Source of the DNA: Desulfotignum sp.
Lineage (GTDB): Bacteria > Desulfobacterota > Desulfobacteria > Desulfobacterales > Desulfobacteraceae
Direction: 5' to 3'
Assembly: GCA_011390635.1 (NCBI GenBank)
Contig: JAABSA010000014.1
Coordinates: forward strand, 23,528-87,527
Length of the DNA: 64,000 bases
Made by a program: the position numbers and the translations under genes. Below, in pieces: positions 33,508-41,788 of this stretch; position 1 is the first letter of the stretch; every line of letters begins with the position of its first letter. The notes under the pieces are model-generated. The model had not been told where the DNA came from. It did not search any database and worked only from the letters and a program-made list of their open reading frames with translations.

Positions 33508-34047
33508 CTACCCTCCTGGCTTTATTTGCACGGCAATGCCGGCCACGGTGAGCACCACCCTGTCAGCTGCTTTTGCCATTTGCTGATTCACCAGTCCGGC
33601 CATATCCCGGAACCGGCGGGCCAGACTGTTTTCCGGTACGATCCCATACCCCACTTCGTTGGTGACCAGAAACACCGGACAACGGGTCTGGCAAAGGGCA
33701 TGGGTGGTATGGTCCAACCATTTTTGAACAGCGGCTTCATCCATTTTTCCCATCAGCATATTTGAGGTCCACAGGGTCAAGCAGTCCACAAGGATCACAT
33801 CGGCCGTGTGCCCATGGGATGCAATTTTTTCATGGATATTCACCGGCTCCTCAATGGTCTGCCAGTCCGATCCGCGTTCTGCCTGGTGGGATTGCACCCG
33901 TTTTTCCATTTCCGGGTCCTCTGGCACGGATGTGGCCAGAAAAATCTTTCGGCTGCCGGGAACGGCATTGGCCGCATCCAGGGCATACCGACTCTTGCCG
34001 CTTCTGCAGCCGCCGATGATAAGGGTAATGGGATGTTTATCTGCCAC
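33508..34047 (-). CDS. cobU: Adenosylcobinamide kinase/guanylyltransferase
   Basis: A 179-residue bifunctional kinase and GTP transferase that activates adenosylcobinamide. The P-loop is IIGGCRSGKSRYA, with IFLATSVPEDPEMEKRVQSHQAERG (the conserved His), VILVDCLTLW and VTNEVGYGIVPENSLARRFRDMAGLVNQQMA. The start is a GTG. First gene of the cobU-radical SAM-cobS-cobD-cbiB-cbiR run. I do not see a cobalamin riboswitch in the 210 nt upstream. Confidence 0.95.
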   Translation of the reverse strand: MADKHPITLIIGGCRSGKSRYALDAANAVPGSRKIFLATSVPEDPEMEKRVQSHQAERGSDWQTIEEPVNIHEKIASHGHTADVILVDCLTLWTSNMLMGKMDEAAVQKWLDHTTHALCQTRCPVFLVTNEVGYGIVPENSLARRFRDMAGLVNQQMAKAADRVVLTVAGIAVQIKPGG

Positions 34048-34257
34048 GGTTTGTTTTGGTTCCTTATGTTTTGCATATGGTTACATCAGGCTAAAATACC
34101 GTATCCACGGACCAAGATGCAACCCTAAAAAGATACGACCGGGATATTTACAGCAAACATTCAGATACGAAATTTGGGGTTTACAATCCATTGCGTTTAC
34201 TGTAGAGAATGAGAATCCATTCATTGTATGATGCTTTATGGTGTAAAGGAGGCAGGT
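34048..34257. other. Divergent intergenic region upstream of cobU
   Basis: This 210-nt stretch separates cobU from a small gene on the other strand. I looked for a B12-box/cobalamin riboswitch core on the cobU side and did not recognise one. The only clear element is an AAAGGAGG site at about 34245-34252 for the small gene. Confidence 0.4.
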
Positions 34258-34593
34258 GTGATCGACAGAAATACTATCAGTGTACTCGGCCTGAAACCCG
34301 TGACCCGCAGCATGTGTTACGAATTTTATGTGAAGATCAACTCTGAGCTGGATACTGCCGATGCCATAAAAGAATCGGTCTCCTGGTGGCAGGACAACAA
34401 ATATAAACTCAATGAACTCTGGTGGGTACTCAATTACTATTCTGAATCCCTGGATCCGGACCGGGAGCTGCGGGCATATGTGGAGCACCACCTGGATGCC
34501 CTGGCCCTGGAAAAAACCGCAGCCATGGAAAATATTCTGCCCGGCGAACCACCTCGGGAACAAGCGGAGATCCCGGCCATGGAACAGGCCTGA
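34258..34593 (+). CDS. Hypothetical small protein
   Basis: A 111-residue protein I do not recognise. It is rich in aromatic residues (SVSWWQDNKYKLNELWWVLNYYSESL) and acidic toward the end, with no signal peptide or membrane segment. The GTG at 34258 follows an AAAGGAGG site; an ATG at 34228 lies before that site, so the GTG is preferred. Divergent from the cobamide operon, not obviously part of it. Codon use looks like its neighbours. Confidence 0.6.
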   Translation: MIDRNTISVLGLKPVTRSMCYEFYVKINSELDTADAIKESVSWWQDNKYKLNELWWVLNYYSESLDPDRELRAYVEHHLDALALEKTAAMENILPGEPPREQAEIPAMEQA

Positions 34594-35056
34594 AGCAACC
34601 GTTTGTCAGCGGTAACAGCCGGCATTGGATACGATAATTACGCCAATTTGTCCACGTCACCGGAACTGGAACCCCAGATATCGAGAATCTGTCTGTCGCC
34701 GGGACAAGAGATGTTTTTATACCGGGTGATACTGCTCAGGTGCCGGGTAATTTTTCCTATGGGGGCTGCCGGAAGCGCGGTCTGCGCTATTTTCCACGGG
34801 GCGGTTTGTTCCTTTCTGCATCAAACATACTGACATACCCGAGAATGTTTTGGCTTTTTTGCGATATTTTGACAGCAGAAGATTGCTGTCCTGTTTTTTC
34901 ATGACAAATACCGTGTCAAGGGAATATCCTCTGTTGTGGAATTAAATTTTATGCCATAATATATAAAATGTTAATCAGTTATTACACCGGATATCTGGAT
35001 AAAATCATAGCAAAAATTGCCGATTACCAGATACACAAACCACGGGAACTGCCCTT
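34594..35056. other. Non-coding stretch before the NifA-like gene
   Basis: No supported gene in these 460 nt. The last 100 nt are AT-rich and include a weak promoter-like pair (TTGTGG, 17 nt, TAATAT, about 34935-34965). No sigma-54 site or inverted repeat that would explain the length stands out. Confidence 0.4.
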
Positions 35057-36577
35057 ATGAAATCCCTTGAAGAAATTTCTCTGCTGTATGAAATCAGTGA
35101 AGCATTGAACCAGCACATGGACATGAAAAAATCTTTGTTCAAAGTGCTGGCCGTGTTATCGGAATCCATGAACCTTGTGCGGGGCATTATTTTTCTGACC
35201 AACCGGGAAAACGGAGAGATTCGCATCGAAATCGCCCATGGCATTTCAGAAGAAACCACCCGGCAGATAAAATACCTTCCCGGTGAAGGTATTATCGGCA
35301 AGGTGGTGGAATCAGGCAAACCTGCTGTGGTGCCCCGTATCAGCGAGGAACCATTATTTCTGGACAAGACCCATTCCAGAAAACTCACCCAGGGACAGGA
35401 ATATTCATTTATCTGTGTGCCCATCAAAAAAGAAAACCAGGTGGTGGGCGCCATCAGTGCGGACAGGCCCTTTGAAGGAAAACACTCTTTGCAGCAGGGC
35501 GAAAAGCTCTTGTCTGTGGTGGCAGCCATGCTGGCCCACCATGTCATCAATATCGAAACAGTGCGCATGGAAAAAGAGCACCTTAAAACAGAAAACCTGC
35601 GGCTCAAGTCGGAATTGGAAAACCGCTACAGCTTTTCCAATATCATCGGCAACTCCAATAAAATGCGCGAGGTGCTCCAGATGATTTCCCAGGTATCTTT
35701 TTCCTCGGCCACCGTATTGATAAGAGGAGAAAGCGGTACCGGCAAGGAACTGGTGGCCAATGCCATCCATTATAATTCTGAGCGGCACCATAAGCCGTTC
35801 ATCAAAATTAATTGTGCCGCTATTCCCGAAAATCTCATTGAAAGTGAGCTGTTCGGCCATGAAAAAGGCGCCTTTACCGGTGCTGTTCATCTAAAAAAGG
35901 GCAAGTTTGAAATAGCAGATCAGGGCACCATTTTTTTGGATGAAATCGGCAACATGGCCCCGGGTGCCCAGGTCAAGCTGTTGCGGGTACTCCAGGAAAA
36001 AGAGTTTGAGCGGGTGGGAGGGTACAAGCCCATCAAGGCGGATGTGCGCATCGTTGCCGCCACCAATGCGAATCTGGAAGAAATGGTCCAGCAGGGCAGG
36101 TTTCGGGATGATCTGTATTTCCGGCTCAATGTATTTCCCATTTATATTCCCAGCCTGCGCATGCGTAAAACCGATATCATTCTTCTGGCTGACCATTTTC
36201 TGGAAAAATACCGCAGGGAACATGGCAAAGATATTAAACGGATCACCACCCCGGCCATTGACATGATGATGGAATACCACTGGCCCGGTAATGTCCGGGA
36301 ATTGGAAAACTGCATTGAACGGGCCGTGATCCTCTGTAACGAAGGAGCCATCCACTCCTACCACCTGCCGGCAACCCTCCAGACCGGAACCGACTCCAAA
36401 ACCCTGCCCCTTTCCCTGGAAACCGCTGTGGCCGGCCTGGAAAAAGAAATCCTCATGGATGCGTTGAAAAATACCAGAGGCAATATCAAAAAAGCAGCAC
36501 AGCTTATCCAGATCACCGTACGCAAATTTTCCTACAAAGCTGCCAGGTACAAGATAGAATACAAAGATTTCCGATAG
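35057..36577 (+). CDS. NifA-like sigma-54-dependent transcriptional activator
   Basis: A 506-residue activator: an N-terminal GAF domain (1-165; [30 protein letters not shown]), an AAA+ domain (about 190-425) with Walker [17 protein letters not shown], the sigma-54 loop GAFTGA, Walker [11 protein letters not shown], and a C-terminal Fis-type helix ([23 protein letters not shown]). The layout and C-terminus match NifA. It would sense a signal through GAF and activate sigma-54 promoters. No nif gene is in the window, so its targets are elsewhere. Confidence 0.9.
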   Translation: MKSLEEISLLYEISEALNQHMDMKKSLFKVLAVLSESMNLVRGIIFLTNRENGEIRIEIAHGISEETTRQIKYLPGEGIIGKVVESGKPAVVPRISEEPLFLDKTHSRKLTQGQEYSFICVPIKKENQVVGAISADRPFEGKHSLQQGEKLLSVVAAMLAHHVINIETVRMEKEHLKTENLRLKSELENRYSFSNIIGNSNKMREVLQMISQVSFSSATVLIRGESGTGKELVANAIHYNSERHHKPFIKINCAAIPENLIESELFGHEKGAFTGAVHLKKGKFEIADQGTIFLDEIGNMAPGAQVKLLRVLQEKEFERVGGYKPIKADVRIVAATNANLEEMVQQGRFRDDLYFRLNVFPIYIPSLRMRKTDIILLADHFLEKYRREHGKDIKRITTPAIDMMMEYHWPGNVRELENCIERAVILCNEGAIHSYHLPATLQTGTDSKTLPLSLETAVAGLEKEILMDALKNTRGNIKKAAQLIQITVRKFSYKAARYKIEYKDFR

Positions 36578-36636
36578 TCATCACTGTAACCTAATTTTGC
36601 CATGTACAAAAACACACAAAACAAGGAGACTGTAAA

Positions 36637-36831
36637 GTGAAAATGGAACAATACATCCGGGCCATCGCCGGTCTGTTCATCCTGTTATCTTTGGGCCTTG
36701 GTCACTGGGTTTCCCCTTACTGGTATCTGTTCACCGCTTTTGTGGGACTCAACCTGTTCCAGTCTGCTTTCACAGGACTGTGCCCCATGGAAAACATTTT
36801 GGAAAAGGTATTCAAGGTAAAGAAAGGCTGA
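36637..36831 (+). CDS. DUF2892 small membrane protein
   Basis: A 64-residue inner-membrane protein with two hydrophobic segments (YIRAIAGLFILLSLGLG and YWYLFTAFVGLNLFQSAF), followed by TGLCPMENIL, the typical DUF2892 ending. Often found beside rhodanese or sulfur-handling genes; function unknown. The GTG at 36637 lies 8 nt after AAGGAG. About 60 nt after the NifA-like gene, perhaps on the same transcript; it converges on the response regulator operon 9 nt away. Confidence 0.85.
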   Translation: MKMEQYIRAIAGLFILLSLGLGHWVSPYWYLFTAFVGLNLFQSAFTGLCPMENILEKVFKVKKG

Positions 36832-36840
36832 ATTTTGGGA

Positions 36841-38175
36841 TTACAGCTTTTTGAGAAGGGTTTTTCGGTCTATTTTGAGAATTTTTAATGCCTGTGCCTT
36901 GTTGCCCCCGGTGTGTGCAACCACGTCTCTGACGTATTTTCTGGTCATTTCATCGAGGCTCAGGCTGACATCTTTCTTTCGGCAAATAGTGTTCTTCATG
37001 GCGTTTGGAAATACAGCGCTGTGCAGAAACTCTTTCTCATTCATGATCAGGCTTCTGTGTATGAGGTTTTCAAGCTCTCTCACATTTCCGGGCCAGGCAT
37101 AGTTTTGTAATGCTGCAATAGCGTTTTCTGCAAGGACCGGCTCTTTTTTCCCCAGCTGCTTTGCAAATTTAACGATAAAATATTTTGCCAGAAGCAACAT
37201 ATCATTGTCCCGGTCACGCAGGGGCGGAATTTCAATGTTGATAACGTTTATACGGAAAAACAAATCCTGGCGGAACAATCCTTTTTCAACCAGGTCTTCC
37301 AGTTTTTGATTGGTGGCTGCGATGATCCTGACATCCATTTTTTTGTGTCTTGTTTCTCCCACCCGTGTAAACTCTTTTTCCTGAAGCACCCTGAGGAGTT
37401 TTCCCTGGAGTTCAAACGGCAGCTCACTGATTTCATCCAGAAAAAGGCTCCCATTTTCAGCTGCTGCAAAAAATCCCCTGGTATCCTGTGTCGCCCCTGT
37501 AAAAGAGCCCCTTACATGGCCGAACAATTCACTTTCAAAAAGGGCCGGCGGAACACCCGGACAGTTGAAAGGAATAAAGGGATAACCGGACCGGGTTTTA
37601 TGGTTGTAGTGGATGGCCCGGGCCACCAGTTCCTTTCCTGTCCCGCTTTCTCCATGTATCAATACGGTGGCGTCATTTTCACAGGCTTTTTGAATCATTG
37701 AAAACAGCGCTTTCATTTTTCCAGATTGTCCGATAAGACCAAACCGATGCCAGGTATCAGGATACAACAGCGCAGGATCAATGTTTCGTTCTTTATATTT
37801 TTTGATGCATTTTCCCACCGTGTCCATCAGTTCTTTATCTGTAAAAGGCTTGGTGAGATACTCATCCGCCCCCTGTTTGACGGCTGAAACAGCCCCTTTT
37901 ATAGAACCGTATCCCGTGAGCATGATAATGCTCAGGTCCTGATAATGCTCCCTTGCATATTTTATCATATCCAGTCCCGTCAATGCAGGCATCTTATAAT
38001 CGGTGATCAGCAGGTCAATGTGCCGGTGAGAAAGAACCGCAGCAGCATCTGTTACACTATGGGCAATAAAAACACGATACCCGGATGACGTAAGGTTTCG
38101 TTGGATCACTTCGCAGGTGATCTTATTGTCATCCACAACAAGGATATCGGCTTTTGTTTTTTTTTCGGCCATCAC
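36841..38175 (-). CDS. NtrC-family sigma-54 response regulator
   Basis: A 444-residue protein: a receiver domain (ILVVDDNK, phospho-acceptor in LLITDYKMPALTG, about D55-58), AAA+ domain with [20 protein letters not shown], sigma-54 loop as GSFTGA rather than GAFTGA, SLFLDEISELPF, and a C-terminal Fis-type HTH (NKAQALKILKIDRKTLLKKL). Regulated by phosphorylation from the kinase encoded just upstream, overlapping by ATGA. Three palindromes and a sigma-54 promoter upstream of the operon fit an autoregulatory role. Confidence 0.94.
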   Translation of the reverse strand: MMAEKKTKADILVVDDNKITCEVIQRNLTSSGYRVFIAHSVTDAAAVLSHRHIDLLITDYKMPALTGLDMIKYAREHYQDLSIIMLTGYGSIKGAVSAVKQGADEYLTKPFTDKELMDTVGKCIKKYKERNIDPALLYPDTWHRFGLIGQSGKMKALFSMIQKACENDATVLIHGESGTGKELVARAIHYNHKTRSGYPFIPFNCPGVPPALFESELFGHVRGSFTGATQDTRGFFAAAENGSLFLDEISELPFELQGKLLRVLQEKEFTRVGETRHKKMDVRIIAATNQKLEDLVEKGLFRQDLFFRINVINIEIPPLRDRDNDMLLLAKYFIVKFAKQLGKKEPVLAENAIAALQNYAWPGNVRELENLIHRSLIMNEKEFLHSAVFPNAMKNTICRKKDVSLSLDEMTRKYVRDVVAHTGGNKAQALKILKIDRKTLLKKL

Positions 38176-39329
38176 TCTTTCTCCAATGGCAGAGAGATTT
38201 CAAACACACTGCCTTTTTGCAGCTCGCTGCTGACCCTTATATCCCCATCATGATTTTTGATAATGCCATACGCCACAGAAAGCCCTAAACCGGTACCCTC
38301 GTTTACATCTTTTGTCGTAAAAAACGGCAGAAACGCGCTGCTGATATGTTCACTGGATATACCGATACCATTGTCTTCAACGGAAAAAACAGCTTTGTCA
38401 GCAACCTCCTTTACGGTAAATATAATTTTTCCGCCGTTTTCCATGGCCTGAACTGCATTGATGGTCAGGTTGGTGACCACCTGTTTGATCTGGTTGGGAT
38501 CCGCCATGATATACACCTCTTTTTCAAACTGCTTTTCGATCACAATTCCTTTTTTGGCACACCGTGCCTCCAAAAACGTGAGGCTGTTTTCAATTACCTG
38601 GTTCAGGCATATTTTTTCTTTGCGCAGGGGCGCGTTCCGGGAAAATTCCATCAGTTTTTTTATAATTTCCCGGGAATATATCGCACACTCCTGGATACGG
38701 TCCAGGTCTTTTTTTGCCTGTTTTGGCAGATCCGGCAATTTCAAAGACAGCTGGGCCAGTCCCAGGATGTTGCCCAGCGGCTCATTGAGCTCATGTGCCA
38801 CACCGGCGGCCAGCCGGCCGATGGTGGCCAGCCGTTCTGTATGAATCAACTGGTTTTGAATTATTTTTCTGGCCTGGTCATCTTTTTGTTTTTTCAAATA
38901 AAAACTGATGATATTGGCAATACCCTTGAGCAGGTTTTTTTCTTCCACCAGAAACGGATCGGATTTTTGGGGCACAATATCCGGATCATAATACACATCA
39001 ATGGTTCCTGCGGCCTGGTCATCAATAAAAATCGCTTCACTCTGGCGGATGCTGGATTCAAAAAAGTCGGCAGACAGATACTGATCCTCCATGACAGTGA
39101 TACAGGCACAGCATTTGTCTGTAAACTGCCATCCGCCGGGAATGATGTGAACAATTTTTTTGAGTGCGGCAAGGGTATCTCTTTCCAGGACTACGCATTG
39201 TGCCACCTGGTACAGGCAATTGAGTTCCTTGATTCTTTCTTTTTCATTCTGCCGGGCCTGCTGATATTGATCATAAAATGCCCGCAGTTTTTTATTTTCT
39301 TTCTGAAGCGCGGCAATCTGTTTGTTCAT
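38172..39329 (-). CDS. Soluble sensor histidine kinase
   Basis: A 385-residue kinase without membrane segments. Residues 1-40 form a coiled coil (LQKENKKLRAFYDQYQQARQNEKER), residues 40-150 a GAF-like sensory domain with a CCAC cluster near 73-76, then the HisKA dimerisation domain with phospho-His 179 (AAGVAHELNEPLGNILGLAQ) and the ATPase domain (NLTINAVQAM, DNGIGISSEHI, GTGLGLSVAYGI). It sits between a Cys-rich protein and the sigma-54 response regulator, with 4-nt overlaps at both ends, so all three genes are translationally coupled. The cysteines hint at redox or metal input. Confidence 0.93.
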   Translation of the reverse strand: MNKQIAALQKENKKLRAFYDQYQQARQNEKERIKELNCLYQVAQCVVLERDTLAALKKIVHIIPGGWQFTDKCCACITVMEDQYLSADFFESSIRQSEAIFIDDQAAGTIDVYYDPDIVPQKSDPFLVEEKNLLKGIANIISFYLKKQKDDQARKIIQNQLIHTERLATIGRLAAGVAHELNEPLGNILGLAQLSLKLPDLPKQAKKDLDRIQECAIYSREIIKKLMEFSRNAPLRKEKICLNQVIENSLTFLEARCAKKGIVIEKQFEKEVYIMADPNQIKQVVTNLTINAVQAMENGGKIIFTVKEVADKAVFSVEDNGIGISSEHISSAFLPFFTTKDVNEGTGLGLSVAYGIIKNHDGDIRVSSELQKGSVFEISLPLEKE

Positions 39330-39607
39330 TTGTACTCTTCACAACACATCACAGGGATTCCCTGTATTTTCAAACGGCATGTGTCTGCATTGTCACAATT
39401 GCCGCAGATCTCTTTTTGGGATGAAACCGCCTTGGCAAAAGGCGGTTCGGCAATGGTGCCGACACGATGTGAGCACAAGCCTTCCGGATCAGCGCAGGAA
39501 AACTCCTCACAGAATATAACGGGCCTGGTGCTGTTGGTTTTGTAATAGCAGTGCATGGTGTTCTTGCAATTGATACAAAGATCAGATGACGCGTTTTTTA
39601 CCAGCAT
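39326..39607 (-). CDS. Small Cys-rich protein with a duplicated metal-binding-like motif
   Basis: A 93-residue protein with two copies of one pattern: LCINCKNTMHC followed by PVIFCEEF, and ICGNCDNADTC followed by PVMCCEEY. Each copy reads CxNCx5C, then 11-12 residues, then C-E-E-aromatic. The two are separated by about 25 residues. The pattern suggests a small metal- or Fe-S-binding module, possibly the sensor for the kinase encoded next. The ATG at 39607 has an AAAAGGAG site; upstream sequence to 39706 is promoter. I do not recognise a named family. Confidence 0.72.
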   Translation of the reverse strand: MLVKNASSDLCINCKNTMHCYYKTNSTRPVIFCEEFSCADPEGLCSHRVGTIAEPPFAKAVSSQKEICGNCDNADTCRLKIQGIPVMCCEEYK

Positions 39608-39652
39608 GGTATCTCCTTTTGGTTTTTTGTTCTGGATTATAACCACAGAACA

Positions 39653-39666
39653 GCAAAAGATATGCC
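39653..39666 (-). promoter_or_regulatory. Sigma-54 promoter of the Cys-rich/kinase/regulator operon
   Basis: On the reverse strand the sequence reads CGGCATATCTTTTGCT: GG at 39666-39665, 10 nt, GC at 39654-39653, matching the -24/-12 consensus TGGCACG-N4-TTGCW with mismatches outside the invariant bases. Start expected near 39641, 34 nt before the ATG. Confidence 0.65.
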
Positions 39667-39719
39667 GGAAAACCTTTTTGAACAAAAATACTGAGATCAC
39701 CGCCATTTATGGGCTTTCA

Positions 39720-39777
39720 GGGAATACTTCCCTGCCGGATATATATGGAAAATTTCCAGGGTCATGGAAATTTTCCC
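39720..39777. promoter_or_regulatory. Three 13-nt palindromes (probable enhancer sites)
   Basis: Copies of the pattern K-GGAA-N3-TTCC-M lie at 39720-39732, 39746-39758 and 39765-39777, centre-to-centre 26 and 19 nt. They are about 85, 111 and 130 nt upstream of the predicted sigma-54 start, the usual place for activator-binding enhancers. The adjacent pair can also fold as an 11-bp hairpin. Confidence 0.6.
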
Positions 39778-39815
39778 ATTCTTTGCACCGGATGTGTGCT
39801 GCCGGGATACCTGAT

Positions 39816-40343
39816 TCAGGGTTTCAATGAGCTTCCCGGTTCCTGGTTGATGCGGTACCCAGCATTTCCCGACAGTTTATTGGAGGGATCTCCTTCTGAA
39901 ACCATCCGGTCCAACAGCGTTTTTTCTTTTTCCAGCGGAAGACGTCCGGTCATGGTGGCCAGGACCACCTTCTTTCCGGCCTGGTTGGTAAATTCTGCCC
40001 GGGCCTCGGCCCTGCCGTTTTCCTGGATACTGGTCAGGGTAACCCGGCACTGGATGGTATCCCCGAAATAGACCGGGTACAAAAAATGAAATTTCATGCC
40101 CGTGGCCAGCCACCCAACCTGGCCGCCGAATTCACAGATCATACCCCCCACCAGAAGCCCGTGGCAGATCAAATCCGAAAATCCTTTGGTTTTGGTCCAG
40201 CGGCGGTCATAGTGCACCGGATTATAATCTCTGGTCAGATCACCAAAGTCCCGGGTTTCCTTTTCTGAAAACTGCCGGGTGAAACAAAAGGTATCACCCG
40301 GATGTAATCCCTGAATCGTTTGTTTGCGAAGCGGATTTGCCAT
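39816..40343 (-). CDS. MaoC-like (R)-specific enoyl-CoA hydratase family protein
   Basis: A 175-residue hot-dog-fold protein: the signature FGDLTRDYNPVHYD near residue 33 gives the hydratase Asp/His pair, then GFSDLICHGLLVGGMI, FLYPVYFGDTIQCRV and AEFTNQAGKKVVLATM. Such enzymes hydrate enoyl-CoA or act in fatty-acid or polyester metabolism. A single-domain form with a disordered C-terminal tail of about 30 residues. Confidence 0.85.
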   Translation of the reverse strand: MANPLRKQTIQGLHPGDTFCFTRQFSEKETRDFGDLTRDYNPVHYDRRWTKTKGFSDLICHGLLVGGMICEFGGQVGWLATGMKFHFLYPVYFGDTIQCRVTLTSIQENGRAEARAEFTNQAGKKVVLATMTGRLPLEKEKTLLDRMVSEGDPSNKLSGNAGYRINQEPGSSLKP

Positions 40344-40358
40344 GGATACCTGCCTTTT

Positions 40359-41639
40359 TTAACGCGTGGTTCGGGCCAGGGACTCTGCAGTCATCAATTT
40401 TTCCCGATAGTATGCAATGGTTTTGGAAAACTGCTGTTTTTCATTGGAAGAAATCGGTGATGCAGCGGTTTGCGCAATTTTCAAAGGATTGACGGGACTG
40501 CCGTTTTTCGTCATCCTGAAGCATACATGGTATCCCGTTGCCAGGCCGGTTTTTCCCACATATCCAATGACATCTCCCTGGACCACGGATACGCCTTTTT
40601 TCATGCCCCTGGCATAGCTGTTCATATGATAATAACTGGTTTCATATCCATTGAAATGCCGGATGGTGATGTACCGGCCCATGGTATTGTTATAGGCCAT
40701 TTGCGTGATGGTTCCGTCTGCAACGGTTTTGATGGGGGTATTTTTCGGGGCTGCATAATCCACCCCTGGATGGGGCCGGCTGGTTTTCAATATGGGGTGA
40801 AACCGTTCGGTGGAAAAATAGGAGGTGATTTTGGAAAATTTTACCGGTGATTTTAAAAACGCTTTTTGAAGGGATCGGCCGTTTTCATCATAATACCCGG
40901 CATGGCCCCGGGTATCTGTGTATTGGAACGCCTTGTATTCCCTGCCTTTGTTGACAAATACCGCTGCCAGAATCTGGCCGTATCCCTGGAACTCACCCTT
41001 TTTGAACCGTTTTTCCACCAGCATCTGGAACCGGTCTCCAGACTGGATATCCTTTGCAAAATCAATATCCCAGGCAAAGATATCCGCCAGATCCCCTGCC
41101 AGAGAAGGAGGTTGCCCGGCCTGTTTCAGGGCCACGGAAATATTGGATTCAATTTCCGCAGAAATCACTTGTTCCCGGATCTCATATTGGATGGGAACCC
41201 TGGCGATACCAAACCGCTCTTTGTTTTTTTTGATCACCAGCCGGTATTGGTCATCAATCTCATATTCAAATGATAAAAACGCATCCTGAACAAAAGAAAT
41301 CTGAAACGGCTGCCCTTTTTTGAACCGGGAAAATGAAAACACGGGCCGGCTTTGTTTTTCCAGGCTGTAAATGGTTTGCAGCGGCAAAAAGGGTCCCAGC
41401 ACGCAGGAGGCGGTGTCTCCGCCATTGAAGACACCTGTAATAATTTTTATTTCAGACGGATCTATATTATCCGTCACATCCCGGTCAATCAGCTCTTTTT
41501 GCAACTCCGGGGTCCGGGAAAACGCTGCTGCATCCGAATCGCACAACAGGCCTCCCCACACCAGGACCAGGACCAGCACGGCCACCCATATCCGTTTTTC
41601 AGGGGAGATCAACATCCCTGTGTCATCAGGTTTTTCCAA
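40359..41639 (-). CDS. M23-family peptidoglycan endopeptidase
   Basis: About 426 residues with an N-terminal signal anchor (WVAVLVLVLVWGGLL), a mid region of the OapA/MepM type (residues about 90-260) and a LytM/M23 domain with SRPHPGVDYAAPKNTPI (HxxxD zinc ligands), SYYHMNSYA and TGYHVCFRM. The last motif is normally HxH; here the second zinc-ligand His is Cys. It should cleave peptide cross-links in the periplasm if the Cys still holds zinc. A TTG at 41639 lies 9 nt after AAGGAG; an ATG at 41615 is the alternative. Reverse strand, 15 nt after the MaoC-like gene in the same direction of travel. Confidence 0.85.
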   Translation of the reverse strand: MEKPDDTGMLISPEKRIWVAVLVLVLVWGGLLCDSDAAAFSRTPELQKELIDRDVTDNIDPSEIKIITGVFNGGDTASCVLGPFLPLQTIYSLEKQSRPVFSFSRFKKGQPFQISFVQDAFLSFEYEIDDQYRLVIKKNKERFGIARVPIQYEIREQVISAEIESNISVALKQAGQPPSLAGDLADIFAWDIDFAKDIQSGDRFQMLVEKRFKKGEFQGYGQILAAVFVNKGREYKAFQYTDTRGHAGYYDENGRSLQKAFLKSPVKFSKITSYFSTERFHPILKTSRPHPGVDYAAPKNTPIKTVADGTITQMAYNNTMGRYITIRHFNGYETSYYHMNSYARGMKKGVSVVQGDVIGYVGKTGLATGYHVCFRMTKNGSPVNPLKIAQTAASPISSNEKQQFSKTIAYYREKLMTAESLARTTR

Positions 41640-41788
41640 AACGATGCAACTCCTTGTAAACGACAACAAAGATTACAACATATCTTCCCACACTGTTATT
41701 GATATGTTTTTTCGATTTTGGCAGCACCATATCCAAAGAATAAAAAATAGTAAAGGCTTTTTTGTCCTCGGAGGGCAGGTCCGGCCGG

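Noticed and set aside
34048..34257. Cobalamin riboswitch upstream of cobU
   Set aside because: No recognisable B12-box or conserved core was found in the 210-nt leader on the reverse strand, though it is the natural place to look.
35057..36577. Assigning the symbol nifA
   Set aside because: The domain order fits, but no nif gene is nearby, so I kept a descriptive name.
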